From contig NZ_JAYGIN010000028.1 of assembly GCF_034931005.1 (NCBI RefSeq), forward strand, positions 1 to 64,000: a stretch of 64,000 bases of DNA, given 5' to 3'. The stretch's first letter is position 1. Each line of letters starts with the position of its first letter. The notes under the pieces were generated by a model, which saw only the letters and a program-made list of their open reading frames with translations, did no database searches and was not told the DNA's origin. The stretch comes from Arcicella sp034931005. Its GTDB lineage: Bacteria > Bacteroidota > Bacteroidia > Cytophagales > Spirosomataceae. The position numbers and the translations under genes were made by a program. Shown in pieces: positions 51,576 through 59,450 of this stretch.

Positions 51576-52382
51576 TTAAATTTTAACAATATACTCAGAT
51601 TTACTAATTGCTTCTTCAATATATTTAAAAGTGGTCAATATATCAGCTTTGTTCTTTTTAACCGCAACGGTGTGTTCAAAATGAGCAGAAGGTTTTCTAT
51701 CTTGTGTTCTAATTGTCCAACCATCGTTTTCTTGGTGAATGCTCTTTTTACCTTGATTTACCATAGGTTCGATAGCAATAACCATATTCTCTTTTAACTT
51801 TGGTCCATCTCCACGTTTACCATAGTTTGCGACTTCAGGCTTTTCATGTAAAGATTTCCCAACACCATGTCCGACTAATTCTCTAACTATTGTAAAACCT
51901 AAATTTTCACAATAATTTTGGACAGCAAAACCAATATCGCCAATTCGTTTACCGAAAATAGCTTGTTCAATTGCAAGTGCAAGTGATTCTTTGGTAGTTC
52001 TTAATAATCTTAGTGTTTCATCTTTTACGTTTCCAATAGCATAAGTGTAAGCACTGTCAGCATGGTAACCATTTTTATAAACACCACAATCAATCGAAAC
52101 TATATCACCATCTTTTAGCTGATAGTTACCCGGAATTCCGTGAACAACAATATCATTTACCGAGATACAAAGTGAGGCTGGAAACTTATTGCCACTTACA
52201 TTATAATTTAAAAATGAAGGATGTCCATTATTATCTTTAATAAATTCGTAAGCAACTTTATCTAACTCCTTTGTTGTAATTCCTGGTTTTATAATCTTTG
52301 CAACTTCACCATGAGCTTGACCCAAGATAATTCCGTTTGCTCTGATTATATCTAACTCAGTATTTGTTTTTAAAAAAATCAT
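51576..52382 (-). CDS. map: Type I methionine aminopeptidase
   Basis: This enzyme removes the initiator Met from new proteins. The 268 residues contain the five metal ligands of the pita-bread fold: Asp pair in SIDCGVYKNGYHADSAYTY, His in LVGHGVGKSLHEKP, Glu in AIEPMVNQG and Glu in the FEHTVAV segment. The substrate His is in DIVVHGIPG. It is placed between secY and infA, as is usual in this cluster. No N-terminal zinc-finger extension is present. Confidence 0.98.
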   Translation of the reverse strand: MIFLKTNTELDIIRANGIILGQAHGEVAKIIKPGITTKELDKVAYEFIKDNNGHPSFLNYNVSGNKFPASLCISVNDIVVHGIPGNYQLKDGDIVSIDCGVYKNGYHADSAYTYAIGNVKDETLRLLRTTKESLALAIEQAIFGKRIGDIGFAVQNYCENLGFTIVRELVGHGVGKSLHEKPEVANYGKRGDGPKLKENMVIAIEPMVNQGKKSIHQENDGWTIRTQDRKPSAHFEHTVAVKKNKADILTTFKYIEEAISKSEYIVKI

Positions 52383-52412
52383 CTTGTAAAGAGTTCTTTC
52401 AACTCTCTTGAA

Positions 52413-53735
52413 TTATGCGGTAGCTTGAGCTCTACCTTGTACTCTACCTGATTGCATCAATCCTTCGTATTTACGCATCAACAAGTAGCTTTCAATTTGT
52501 TGGAGCGTATCTAACACAACCCCTACCAAAATCAACAATGAAGTTCCTCCGAAAAATGAAGCAAAACCACGTGTAATTCCAAATAAACCTGCAACTGCTG
52601 GCAAAATTGCAATTATTGCTAACATGATAGCTCCAGGAAGAGTAATTCTATCTAAAATATCTGCAATAAAACTGGAAGTAGCTTCTCCTGGCTTAACACC
52701 TGGAACGAATCCACCACCACGTTTCATATCATCAGAAATCTGTGTTGGGTTAATAGAAATAGCAGTATAGAAAAATGTAAACACAATAATCAAAAAGGCA
52801 AAAAGTAAATTATACCCCCATGAACTTGGATCACCAAAATTCTGAACCACTGATTGTGCAAACTCACTTTTATCTGCAAATTGTCCTGCTAACAAACCGG
52901 GTACAAACATTAATGCTTGAGCAAATATAATTGGCATCACACCTGCTGCATTAAGTTTCAAGGGAATGTATTGTCTTTCACCACCTACAGCTGTAGATGC
53001 TCTGTTACCTACTACTTGTTTGGCATATTGTACTGGAATTCTGCGAACAGCTTGTGTTACCATAACAGCACCCATTACAACAAAGAATAAAGCAACCATT
53101 TCAATTACGAACAATAAAGCACCTGACATGCCACGAGACTGAGCTTCACCAATAATTGAACTTGGAAAACGAGACACAATTCCAATCATAATTAGCATTG
53201 AGATACCATTACCAATTCCTTTATCAGTAATTTTCTCCCCCAACCACATACAAAACATTGTTCCTGCAATTAAAATAATCACGGAGAAAATACGAAATGA
53301 CCAAGCACTCACGATAATGGCTTCTGCTGGAATTGTTGTTTGTAAATAAGCTGTTGCTTGAGCTGCAGTTACTAATATTGTTAAAACACGAGTAATCTGA
53401 TTAAGTTTCTTACGTCCTGACTCTCCATCTTTTTGCATCTTCTGAAAATATGGCAATGCAATTGTCAATAACTGAATAGCAATCGACGCAGAAATATAAG
53501 GCATAATACCTAAGGCAAATATTGAAGCATTATTAAATGCTCCACCAGAGAACATATTTAATAATCCTAATAAACCTCCATCTCCTTTGGCATCCAATTT
53601 ATTGGCATCTACTCCTGGCAATACAATGTATGAACCTAAGCGAAAAAAGGTAATAAACAACAGGGTATTAAGAATTCTACCTCTTAATTCCTCTATTGAG
53701 AAAATGTTTTTGATAGTGTTAATAAACTTGTTCAT
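52413..53735 (-). CDS. secY: Protein translocase channel SecY
   Basis: SecY is the central channel of the Sec translocon. The 440 residues have about ten membrane helices. Typical blocks are LRGRILNTLLFITFFRLGSY, MPYISASIAIQLLT, GKGIGNGIS-like DKGIGNGISMLIMIG, and RRIPVQYAKQVVGNRASTAV, a cytosolic loop used by ribosome and SecA. The end has QQIESYLLMRKYEGLMQSGR. It lies 173 bp after rplO and 30 bp before map. Confidence 0.99.
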   Translation of the reverse strand: MNKFINTIKNIFSIEELRGRILNTLLFITFFRLGSYIVLPGVDANKLDAKGDGGLLGLLNMFSGGAFNNASIFALGIMPYISASIAIQLLTIALPYFQKMQKDGESGRKKLNQITRVLTILVTAAQATAYLQTTIPAEAIIVSAWSFRIFSVIILIAGTMFCMWLGEKITDKGIGNGISMLIMIGIVSRFPSSIIGEAQSRGMSGALLFVIEMVALFFVVMGAVMVTQAVRRIPVQYAKQVVGNRASTAVGGERQYIPLKLNAAGVMPIIFAQALMFVPGLLAGQFADKSEFAQSVVQNFGDPSSWGYNLLFAFLIIVFTFFYTAISINPTQISDDMKRGGGFVPGVKPGEATSSFIADILDRITLPGAIMLAIIAILPAVAGLFGITRGFASFFGGTSLLILVGVVLDTLQQIESYLLMRKYEGLMQSGRVQGRAQATA

Positions 53736-53865
53736 GCTATCTGTTTAAATAATCGTTAAGGAATAAAAATCCAAATTGTTCAACTTTTTCTTTAAATACA
53801 AATCTGTTGCCAGTTTTCGCACGATTACTTAAATATTTCTGTTGCCTATCCTGATTAATTTGAAA

Positions 53866-53901
53866 ATTTCCATAAATCGAAGGTTTTCGACTTATGGAAA
53901 T
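53866..53901. repeat. Hairpin in the rplO-secY spacer
   Basis: ATTTCCATAAATCGAA pairs with TTCGACTTATGGAAAT with one mismatch over a short loop. It lies 8 bp past the rplO stop and lacks a T run on the minus strand. Confidence 0.75.
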
Positions 53902-53908
53902 AAGTATT

Positions 53909-54355
53909 TTATCCAACAATTGCCTTTCCACCAGCCGCTTCAATAGCTGCCTTCGCTGATGCTGAAAAACCTTTTACTGTCACCTCTAATGCTGACTTAA
54001 CATCACCACGAGAAAGAATTTTAACTAAGTCATTCTTAGAAACTAAACCATTATGATATAATACATCATGGTTGATTACCGATACACCAACAGACTCAGC
54101 TAATGCTTGCAAAGTATCAAGGTTTATAGCCTTGTATTCTACACGATTAATATTTTTAAAACCGAATTTAGGAACACGACGTTGAAGAGGCATTTGACCA
54201 CCTTCAAAACCACTTTTACGTGAATAACCTGAACGAGATTTAGCACCTTTATGTCCACGAGCAGAAGTAGCCCCAATACCAGAACCCTGACCACGACCTA
54301 CTCTTTTTCTAATTTTAGTAGACCCTTGTGCGGGTTTTAATGAAGAAAGATTCAT
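53909..54355 (-). CDS. rplO: 50S ribosomal protein L15
   Basis: L15 has 148 residues from the ATG at 54355. That start is required by the conserved N-terminus (MNLSSLKPAQGSTKIRKRVG, then RGQGSGIGATSARGHKGAKS). A TTG-initiated frame from 54478 would overlap rpmD and has no L15-like extension. GFEGGQMPLQRRVPKFGF and the C-terminal VTVKGFSASAKAAIEAAGGK are also diagnostic. It is a late-assembly protein of the large subunit, and secY follows. Confidence 0.98.
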   Translation of the reverse strand: MNLSSLKPAQGSTKIRKRVGRGQGSGIGATSARGHKGAKSRSGYSRKSGFEGGQMPLQRRVPKFGFKNINRVEYKAINLDTLQALAESVGVSVINHDVLYHNGLVSKNDLVKILSRGDVKSALEVTVKGFSASAKAAIEAAGGKAIVG

Positions 54356-54385
54356 TGTAATATTTGTTAAATGTTTGCTAAACGC

Positions 54386-54402
54386 TACTTCACCGTGAAG
54401 TA
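54386..54402. repeat. Short palindrome in the rpmD-rplO spacer
   Basis: TACTTCAC and GTGAAGTA flank a single C in the 103 bp gap. It may be an mRNA hairpin with a small loop or a protein-binding palindrome. Confidence 0.5.
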
Positions 54403-54458
54403 ACTCGCTTGTACTCAACCCTATGGGGCTTCTAAACAGCTTAAGAGCTGGAGTGCAA

Positions 54459-54638
54459 TTAGATTTTTTCGATAACAATCATGTGTTTTACCGCACGAAT
54501 CATTCCTTCGATTGCAGGGTTCAACTCTTTTTCTACGCTTCTGTTGATTTTACCTAAACCCAATGCTTGCATTGTACGTTTCTGAACTTCAGGGCGTTTG
54601 ATTGTACTCTTAACTTGTGTAATTTTTACCTTTGACAT
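54459..54638 (-). CDS. rpmD: 50S ribosomal protein L30
   Basis: This short gene encodes 59 residues (beginning MSKVKITQVKSTIKRPEVQK, continuing RTMQALGLGKINRSVEKELN and ending MIRAVKHMIVIEKI). The motif QALGLGKINRSVE is diagnostic for L30. It lies between rpsE and rplO, its normal place. Start ATG is at 54638 and stop TAA at 54459. Confidence 0.97.
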   Translation of the reverse strand: MSKVKITQVKSTIKRPEVQKRTMQALGLGKINRSVEKELNPAIEGMIRAVKHMIVIEKI

Positions 54639-54655
54639 GGCTTATTTGAATTCTA

Positions 54656-54705
54656 AATTATGAGTTATGAATTCGTATTGGCATTAGACCTCATAACTCA
54701 TAATT
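54656..54705. repeat. Heptad-word hairpin in the rpsE-rpmD spacer
   Basis: Perfect 15 bp arms AATTATGAGTTATGA (54656-54670) and TCATAACTCATAATT (54691-54705) face each other. The right side continues in 7-base rhythm with TTCATAA and CTAATAA. Confidence 0.88.
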
Positions 54706-54726
54706 CATAACTAATAATTAGAGTAA

Positions 54727-55245
54727 CTATCCGTTAAATACTTTTGCTAATGATACTCCTCTTTGGAAGGCAACTGTATGAGGATTTCTCATTTTCACAA
54801 GAGCGTCTACTGTTGCTTTAACCACGTTGTGTGGATTAGAAGAACCTTTTGATTTTGCTAATACGTCATGAACACCAGCAGATTCTAATACAGCACGCAT
54901 CGCACCACCAGCAATTACTCCAGTACCAGGAGCTGCAGGCTTTAACAATACGAAACCACCCGAGAATTTACCAATTTGTTCGTGAGGTACACTTGCTTTT
55001 AAAAGAGCTACTTGGAATACGTTTTTCTTAGCATCTTCAATACCTTTTGCGATAGCATCAGTAACTTCGTTTGCTTTACCTAAACCGAATCCAACAACAC
55101 CTTTACCATCACCTACTACTACGATAGCTGAAAAACTGAATCTACGTCCACCTTTAACAACTTTCGCTACACGGTTGATAGCAACAACTTTTTCTTTTAA
55201 TTCGCCTTCGTTAACCTTAATTGGTTTTGATATTAATTGCGACAT
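54727..55245 (-). CDS. rpsE: 30S ribosomal protein S5
   Basis: S5 has 172 residues and helps maintain decoding accuracy. The double-stranded-RNA-binding-like N-terminal domain contains EKVVAINRVAKVVKGGRRFS and VGDGKGVVGFGLGKANEV. The C-terminal half contains GTGVIAGGAMRAVLESAGVHD and SSNPHNVVKATVDALVKM. It lies between rplR and rpmD in the usual spc order. Confidence 0.99.
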   Translation of the reverse strand: MSQLISKPIKVNEGELKEKVVAINRVAKVVKGGRRFSFSAIVVVGDGKGVVGFGLGKANEVTDAIAKGIEDAKKNVFQVALLKASVPHEQIGKFSGGFVLLKPAAPGTGVIAGGAMRAVLESAGVHDVLAKSKGSSNPHNVVKATVDALVKMRNPHTVAFQRGVSLAKVFNG

Positions 55246-55303
55246 TTTATCTGAATTTGAAAATTTGTGGATTTGAAACTGTCTCCAATTTCAAATTAAC
55301 TCA

Positions 55304-55651
55304 TTAGAATTTAAGACCTCCCTCTCTTGCACCTTCAGCAACTGCTTGAACACGTCCATGATATAAATATCCGTTACGGTCAAAAACAACTGTTGAAACC
55401 CCTGCTGCCAAAGCCTTTTCAGCAACTTTTGCTCCTACTAATTTAGCATTGTCAACGTTTCCGTTTGTCAATCCTAATTCTTTTGAAGAAGCTGCTGCTA
55501 ATGTATGTCCTTTTACGTCATCAATAACTTGAGCATAGATACCTGAATTTGAACGAAAAACAGATAATCTTGGCTTTTCAGCTGTACCAGAAATCTTTGC
55601 TCTGATTGACAACTTGATACGTAATCTTCTTGAATCTTTTTGCGTAGCCAT
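55304..55651 (-). CDS. rplR: 50S ribosomal protein L18
   Basis: L18 binds 5S rRNA. The 115 residues contain RRLRIKLSIRAKISGTAEKP, RLSVFRSNSGIYAQVIDD, and the C-terminal VVFDRNGYLYHGRVQAVAEG followed by AREGGLKF, all typical. It is followed by rpsE after 58 bp, in which AATTTGAAA/TTTCAAATT arms are visible. Confidence 0.99.
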   Translation of the reverse strand: MATQKDSRRLRIKLSIRAKISGTAEKPRLSVFRSNSGIYAQVIDDVKGHTLAAASSKELGLTNGNVDNAKLVGAKVAEKALAAGVSTVVFDRNGYLYHGRVQAVAEGAREGGLKF

Positions 55652-55670
55652 TGTAATGTTTATATGTTTT

Positions 55671-55687
55671 GTGGATTACCGACCCAC
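55671..55687. repeat. GTGGAT...CCCAC hairpin, copy 1 (rplF-rplR spacer)
   Basis: GTGGATTACCGACCCAC folds on the minus-strand mRNA as GTGGGT-CGGTA-ATCCAC. A copy differing by one base lies at 57928-57944, with similar CAATTTG sequence after both. Confidence 0.65.
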
Positions 55688-55707
55688 GATTTCAATTTGG
55701 AAATAAA

Positions 55708-55776
55708 ATAATTTGAAAATTTGAAAACTAAACAAATTAATCTTCAAACTTTCAAATCGAAGAATTTTCAAATTAT
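55708..55776. repeat. Octad-word inverted repeat in the rplF-rplR spacer
   Basis: Perfect 14 bp arms ATAATTTGAAAATT (55708-55721) and AATTTTCAAATTAT (55763-55776) enclose further TTTGAAAA and TTCAAACTTTCAAAT words. The right arm reaches the stop codon of rplF. Confidence 0.82.
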
Positions 55777-55778
55777 GA

Positions 55779-56333
55779 TTATTTCTTACCACCAGTTTTA
55801 CCAGCTTTTCTACGAATTTGTTCACCAACAAAACGTATACCTTTACCTTTGTAAGGTTCGATTTTACGTAATGAGCGAATTTTTGCTGATACTTGACCGA
55901 CTAATTCTTTATCAATACCTTCTAAGGTAACTTTAGGATTTTGTCCTTTTTCCATTGCAGTTGTAACTTTCAACTCATTAGGAATCTGAACAAATACACC
56001 GTGAGAATAACCTAAAGCTAATTCAAGGATATTTCCTTGATTTGATGCTTTATAACCAACCCCAACGATTTCCATTTCAGCTTTATAACCTTCACTTACA
56101 CCAACAACCATGTTGTTGATTAATGAACGGTATAAACCGTGTAATGCTTTATGACGTTTTTGCTCAGTAGGACGAACAACGGTCATTTCTGAACCTTCAA
56201 TTTCAACTGTAATATCTGGGTCAATCGTACGAGCTAAAGCACCCTTAGGTCCTTTTACTGATATGTTATTCTTATCAACTGTAACTGTTACGCCAGCAGG
56301 AATAGTAATAACTTTTTTGCCAATTCTTGACAT
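55779..56333 (-). CDS. rplF: 50S ribosomal protein L6
   Basis: L6 has 184 residues in two related domains and sits near the factor-binding site of the large subunit. SRIGKKVITIPAGVTVTVDK, NISVKGPKGALARTIDPD, ALHGLYRSLINNMVVGVSEG, ELALGYSHGVFVQIP and the C-terminal EPYKGKGIRFVGEQIRRKAG are diagnostic. It follows rpsH after 87 bp. Confidence 0.99.
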   Translation of the reverse strand: MSRIGKKVITIPAGVTVTVDKNNISVKGPKGALARTIDPDITVEIEGSEMTVVRPTEQKRHKALHGLYRSLINNMVVGVSEGYKAEMEIVGVGYKASNQGNILELALGYSHGVFVQIPNELKVTTAMEKGQNPKVTLEGIDKELVGQVSAKIRSLRKIEPYKGKGIRFVGEQIRRKAGKTGGKK

Positions 56334-56420
56334 GACTTTGTGTTTTGTGCTTAAATGGAAGGTTACTTAATTTTCTGAATTATCATTAAACTAAAGTCAC
56401 TTCTTTCAGCGATGTGATTA

Positions 56421-56816
56421 TTAATAAACGTGGCAAAGAACTTCACCACCTACGTTTAACACACGAGCTTCTTTGTCGGTGATAACGCCTTTTGATGTCG
56501 AAAGAATTGAAATACCTAAACCGTTTAATACACGTGGTAATTCCCCTGCACCTTTGTACTTACGTAAACCTGGCTTAGAGATTCTTTCTAATTTAACGAT
56601 TGCCGACTGCTTAGTTGTAGGATTATACTTCAATGCAATTTTGATAGTACCCTGTACAGTTGTATCGTCAAATTTGTAGTTTTGAATATATCCTTTATCA
56701 AAAAGAACCTTAGTAATTTCTTTTTTGATGTTAGAAGCAGGGATTTCAACGATTCTGTGACGTGCCTTGATGGCATTTCTCAATCGTGTTAAGTAATCTG
56801 CTATTGGATCTGTCAT
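56421..56816 (-). CDS. rpsH: 30S ribosomal protein S8
   Basis: S8 binds the central domain of 16S rRNA. The 131 residues contain MTDPIADYLTRLRNAIKARH, IPASNIKKEITKVLFDKGYI, and the C-terminal GISILSTSKGVITDKEARVL with GGEVLCHVY. In E. coli S8 also represses the spc operon by binding mRNA near rplE; no equivalent site was identified here. The gap before it (to rpsN) is 183 bp and hairpin-bearing. Confidence 0.99.
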   Translation of the reverse strand: MTDPIADYLTRLRNAIKARHRIVEIPASNIKKEITKVLFDKGYIQNYKFDDTTVQGTIKIALKYNPTTKQSAIVKLERISKPGLRKYKGAGELPRVLNGLGISILSTSKGVITDKEARVLNVGGEVLCHVY

Positions 56817-56834
56817 TGTTTTCGATATTTGAAA

Positions 56835-56859
56835 CGAGCCTTATTTCTGAAAAGGCTCG
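56835..56859. repeat. GC-rich hairpin in the rpsN-rpsH spacer
   Basis: CGAGCCTT pairs with AAGGCTCG around ATTTCTGAA. It lies 19 bp before the rpsH start, within the presumed ribosome landing zone of rpsH mRNA. Confidence 0.7.
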
Positions 56860-56999
56860 CAAAATTACGGAATTAAATTTATAAAGACAAGTTGTTTTGA
56901 ATTAAAGAGTTGTGAAAATTATAAGGACAAATAAATTAGAGTTTGTTATTACAAATTCTACAATGATTTTAACTCTTTAAATTTCACACTTTTTTAAAA

Positions 57000-57269
57000 C
57001 TACCAACTTGATTTTGTTACACCTGGAATTAAACCATCAGATGCCATTTGGCGGAAGGTAACACGGTTGATACCGAATTTACGCATATAACCTCTTGGAC
57101 GACCTGTCAATTTACAACGGTTGTGTAAACGTACTGGAGAAGCATTTTTTGGTAATTTATCTAATCCTAAATAATCACCTGCTGCTTTTAATGCTGCACG
57201 TTTTGCAGCGTATTTAGCAACTGTTGCTTCTTTTTTTCTTTCTCTTGCTTTGACTGATTCTTTTGCCAT
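57000..57269 (-). CDS. rpsN: 30S ribosomal protein S14 (zinc-free type)
   Basis: S14 has 89 residues. MAKESVKARERKKEATVAKY and SPVRLHNRCKLTGRPRGYMR, followed by FGINRVTFRQMASDGLIPGV, match the long form. Only one Cys is present, so the zinc-binding CxxC-CxxC site of the short paralogue is absent. It lies between rplE and rpsH. Confidence 0.99.
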   Translation of the reverse strand: MAKESVKARERKKEATVAKYAAKRAALKAAGDYLGLDKLPKNASPVRLHNRCKLTGRPRGYMRKFGINRVTFRQMASDGLIPGVTKSSW

Positions 57270-57290
57270 TGTGTTTAGAATCTATGTTTT

Positions 57291-57350
57291 TGAGTTTTGA
57301 GTTATGAGCTATGAGTTAAAAAGTTGTGACTCTTAACTCCTAACTCTTCA
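57291..57350. repeat. Heptad-word hairpin in the rplE-rpsN spacer
   Basis: Left words TGAGTTT, TGAGTTA, TGAGCTA and TGAGTTA (57291-57318) face right words TTAACTC, CTAACTC and TTCACAC (57333 onward). The best 14 bp pair has two mismatches. Confidence 0.78.
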
Positions 57351-57357
57351 CACCTAA

Positions 57358-57912
57358 TTATTTCTTCTGATTTGCGAAAGGCATTCCCATTGCTGTTAAC
57401 AATGCGTTTGCTTCTTCATCTGTTTCAGCAGTGGTAACGAATGTAATATCCATACCAGAGATTTTACTTACTTTATCAATTGAAATCTCTGGGAAGATGA
57501 TTTGTTCTTTAACACCTAAAGTGTAGTTACCACGTCCGTCGAATCCTTTATCTGAAACACCTTTGAAGTCACGTACACGTGGTAAAGCAACTGTCATTAA
57601 GCGATCAAGGAATTCATACATTTTATTTCCACGTAGAGTTACTTTTACACCAATTGGCATATTTTCACGTAACTTAAAGTTAGAAATAGCTTTCTTAGAC
57701 ATTGTAGCAACTGCTTTTTGTCCAGCGATAAGGGTGATTTCATCAACACCTGTATCAATTAATTTCTTATCTGCAACTGCTGCACCGATACCTTTGTTGA
57801 TTACAACTTTAGTAATTTTTGGCACTTGCATTACTGATTTGTATTGAAATTTTTCCTTTAATGCAGGAACGATTTCAGCTACATATCTATCTTTTAATCT
57901 TGTAGTTGTCAT
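57358..57912 (-). CDS. rplE: 50S ribosomal protein L5
   Basis: L5 binds 5S rRNA and contacts P-site tRNA. The 184 residues contain MQVPKITKVVINKGIGAAVA, ITLIAGQKAVATMSKKAISN, GVKVTLRGNKMYEFLDRLMT, ALPRVRDFKGVSDKGFDGRG and MDITFVTTAETDEEANALLT, all expected. It follows rplX after 89 bp and precedes rpsN. Confidence 0.99.
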   Translation of the reverse strand: MTTTRLKDRYVAEIVPALKEKFQYKSVMQVPKITKVVINKGIGAAVADKKLIDTGVDEITLIAGQKAVATMSKKAISNFKLRENMPIGVKVTLRGNKMYEFLDRLMTVALPRVRDFKGVSDKGFDGRGNYTLGVKEQIIFPEISIDKVSKISGMDITFVTTAETDEEANALLTAMGMPFANQKK

Positions 57913-57927
57913 TTTATGAAAATTTAT

Positions 57928-57944
57928 GTGGATTTCCGACCCAC
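57928..57944. repeat. GTGGAT...CCCAC hairpin, copy 2 (rplX-rplE spacer)
   Basis: GTGGATTTCCGACCCAC differs from the copy at 55671-55687 by one base. It begins 16 bp before the rplE start on the minus strand and is followed by CAATTTGAAAATTTG words. Confidence 0.65.
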
Positions 57945-58001
57945 TTTTTCAATTTGAAAATTTGTCAATTTGAATAATTCAAAATTTAATTAAATTTTAA
58001 A

Positions 58002-58334
58002 CTAAACAAATTTACCTGATGCTTTAGAGAATCTTTGTAATTTCCCAGCTTCGTTTAATTTACGACCTGTACGTACTGCCTTACCATTTTCAGCTACAGC
58101 TAAATTTGACACGTGAATTGAACCTTCACGCTTTTCAATAGCACCTTGTGGATTAGTAGAAGTTGGTTTTACGTGTTTTGTTTGAAGATTTACGCCTTCT
58201 ACAATGGCACGATTTTTATCAACGATTACTTTTGTGATTACTCCTGTCTGACCTTTTGAATTACCAGCGATAACGATAACCGTATCACCAGATTTTATAT
58301 GCAGTTTTGGCTGCTTATTAGATTTCTTTTGCAT
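58002..58334 (-). CDS. rplX: 50S ribosomal protein L24
   Basis: L24 starts assembly of the large subunit. The 110 residues show the KOW motif in HIKSGDTVIVIAGNSKGQTG, then VIVDKNRAIVEGVNLQTKHV, the conserved GAIEKREGSIHVSNLAV and the C-terminal RTGRKLNEAGKLQRFSKASG. It is only 13 bp after rplN, one of the few tight junctions in the cluster. Confidence 0.99.
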   Translation of the reverse strand: MQKKSNKQPKLHIKSGDTVIVIAGNSKGQTGVITKVIVDKNRAIVEGVNLQTKHVKPTSTNPQGAIEKREGSIHVSNLAVAENGKAVRTGRKLNEAGKLQRFSKASGKFV

Positions 58335-58347
58335 GATACATTAATGA

Positions 58348-58716
58348 TTAAAGCACCTCTGGGGCTAATGAAACAATTTTCATAAATCCTGCGTCACGTA
58401 ACTCACGAGCAACAGGTCCGAAGATACGAGTTCCACGTGGCTCGTCATTGTTGTTTAACAATACGACTGCGTTATCCTCGAAACGGATATATGAACCATC
58501 TTTACGACGAATTTCTTTTTTAGTTCTTACTACTACGGCTTTAGAAACCGTACCTTTCTTCATACTTGATGACGATAAAGCTGACTTTACAGTTACTACT
58601 ACCTTATCACCAATTGAAGCGTATCTTTTTGCTGTTCCGCCTAATACACGGATTACAAGCACTTCTTTTGCTCCTGAGTTATCAGCTACGCCAGATCTTG
58701 ATTCTTGTTGTAACAT
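58348..58716 (-). CDS. rplN: 50S ribosomal protein L14
   Basis: L14 forms intersubunit bridges. The 122 residues contain MLQQESRSGVADNSGAKEVL, ASIGDKVVVTVKSALSS, VSKAVVVRTKKEIRRKDGSY and the C-terminal NDEPRGTRIFGPVARELRDA, all canonical. It follows rpsQ after an 80 bp spacer containing AAATTTGAAT/ATTCAAATTT arms. Confidence 0.99.
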   Translation of the reverse strand: MLQQESRSGVADNSGAKEVLVIRVLGGTAKRYASIGDKVVVTVKSALSSSSMKKGTVSKAVVVRTKKEIRRKDGSYIRFEDNAVVLLNNNDEPRGTRIFGPVARELRDAGFMKIVSLAPEVL

Positions 58717-58733
58717 TGTTTTATATCTTAATT

Positions 58734-58797
58734 AAATTTGAATATTTGAAGATTTGAATAACCTGAAAGGTTTTTAAATTGACGAAAATTCAAATTT
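58734..58797. repeat. Octad-word inverted repeat in the rpsQ-rplN spacer
   Basis: Arms AAATTTGAAT (58734-58743) and ATTCAAATTT (58788-58797) are perfectly matched, and ACCTGAAAGGT forms a second small hairpin between them. The right arm overlaps the rpsQ stop codon. Confidence 0.75.
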
Positions 58798-59060
58798 TAT
58801 TTCGCTTTTTCAATAACTTCAACTAATCTCCAACGCTTGTTTTTTGAAAGTGGACGAGTCTCCATTACTTTCACCGTGTCGCCAATACCACACTCATTTG
58901 CTTCATCGTGAGCCATCAACTTAGAAGTTTTTTTCATAAACTTTCCATAAAGTGGATGCTTAACTTTTCTTTCTACGGCTACAGTGATAGATTTATCCAT
59001 CTTGTTACTCACCACACGCCCTACTCTGATTTTTCTCAGATTTCTTTGTAATTCTTCCAT
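58797..59060 (-). CDS. rpsQ: 30S ribosomal protein S17
   Basis: S17 is an early 16S rRNA binder with an OB-fold. The 87 residues contain LRKIRVGRVVSNKMDKSITV, AVERKVKHPLYGKFMKKTSK, HDEANECGIGDTVKVMETRP and LSKNKRWRLVEVIEKA, which are diagnostic. It follows rpmC after 114 bp; a GAAGTTTTATAGG/CCTAAAACTCTTC hairpin (59135-59171) sits in that gap. Confidence 0.99.
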   Translation of the reverse strand: MEELQRNLRKIRVGRVVSNKMDKSITVAVERKVKHPLYGKFMKKTSKLMAHDEANECGIGDTVKVMETRPLSKNKRWRLVEVIEKAK

Positions 59061-59174
59061 GGTTGGATTTTAAATTGTTGTTATTAATTGACTCCAAGCA
59101 GTATGTTGATGGAATCTGTTGTGTTTAAATTAAAGAAGTTTTATAGGCTAAATAATAACCTAAAACTCTTCAAC

Positions 59175-59360
59175 CTACTTCGCTGCTGTAATAGCAGTTT
59201 CCAAACGAGCAATCACTTTACGAGCCTCACGGATACGTAATGGATTTTCAATTGGAGAAATAGCATGAGCAAATTTTAAACGAGCCAAAGCATCTTTTTC
59301 AGAAGCTAAAGTGTTTTTTAATTCGTCCAAGCTTAACTTTTGGATTTCTGCGTTTTTCAT
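59175..59360 (-). CDS. rpmC: 50S ribosomal protein L29
   Basis: L29 is a 61-residue coiled helical protein near the exit tunnel. KNAEIQKLSLDELKNTLASE and ARLKFAHAISPIENPLRIRE, followed by ARKVIARLETAITA, match the family. It lies between rplP and rpsQ as usual. Confidence 0.98.
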   Translation of the reverse strand: MKNAEIQKLSLDELKNTLASEKDALARLKFAHAISPIENPLRIREARKVIARLETAITAAK

Positions 59361-59370
59361 TTTGACTGAA

Positions 59371-59440
59371 TTTATGAGTCTATGAGTTTATGAGTTTATG
59401 AGTTATAATGAAGGCAAACTCATAAACTATTGAACTCATC
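59371..59440. repeat. Octad-word inverted repeat in the rplP-rpmC spacer
   Basis: Four ATGAGTTT-like words lie at 59374-59405. AGTTTATGAGTT (59385-59396) pairs perfectly with AACTCATAAACT (59417-59428). A further GAACTCAT follows. Confidence 0.8.
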
Positions 59441-59450
59441 CACTTATCTC

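Noticed and set aside
54356..54478. N-terminal extension of L15 from a TTG at 54478
   Set aside because: The extension overlaps rpmD, is hydrophobic/mixed without L15 likeness, and the ATG at 54355 gives the canonical N-terminus.
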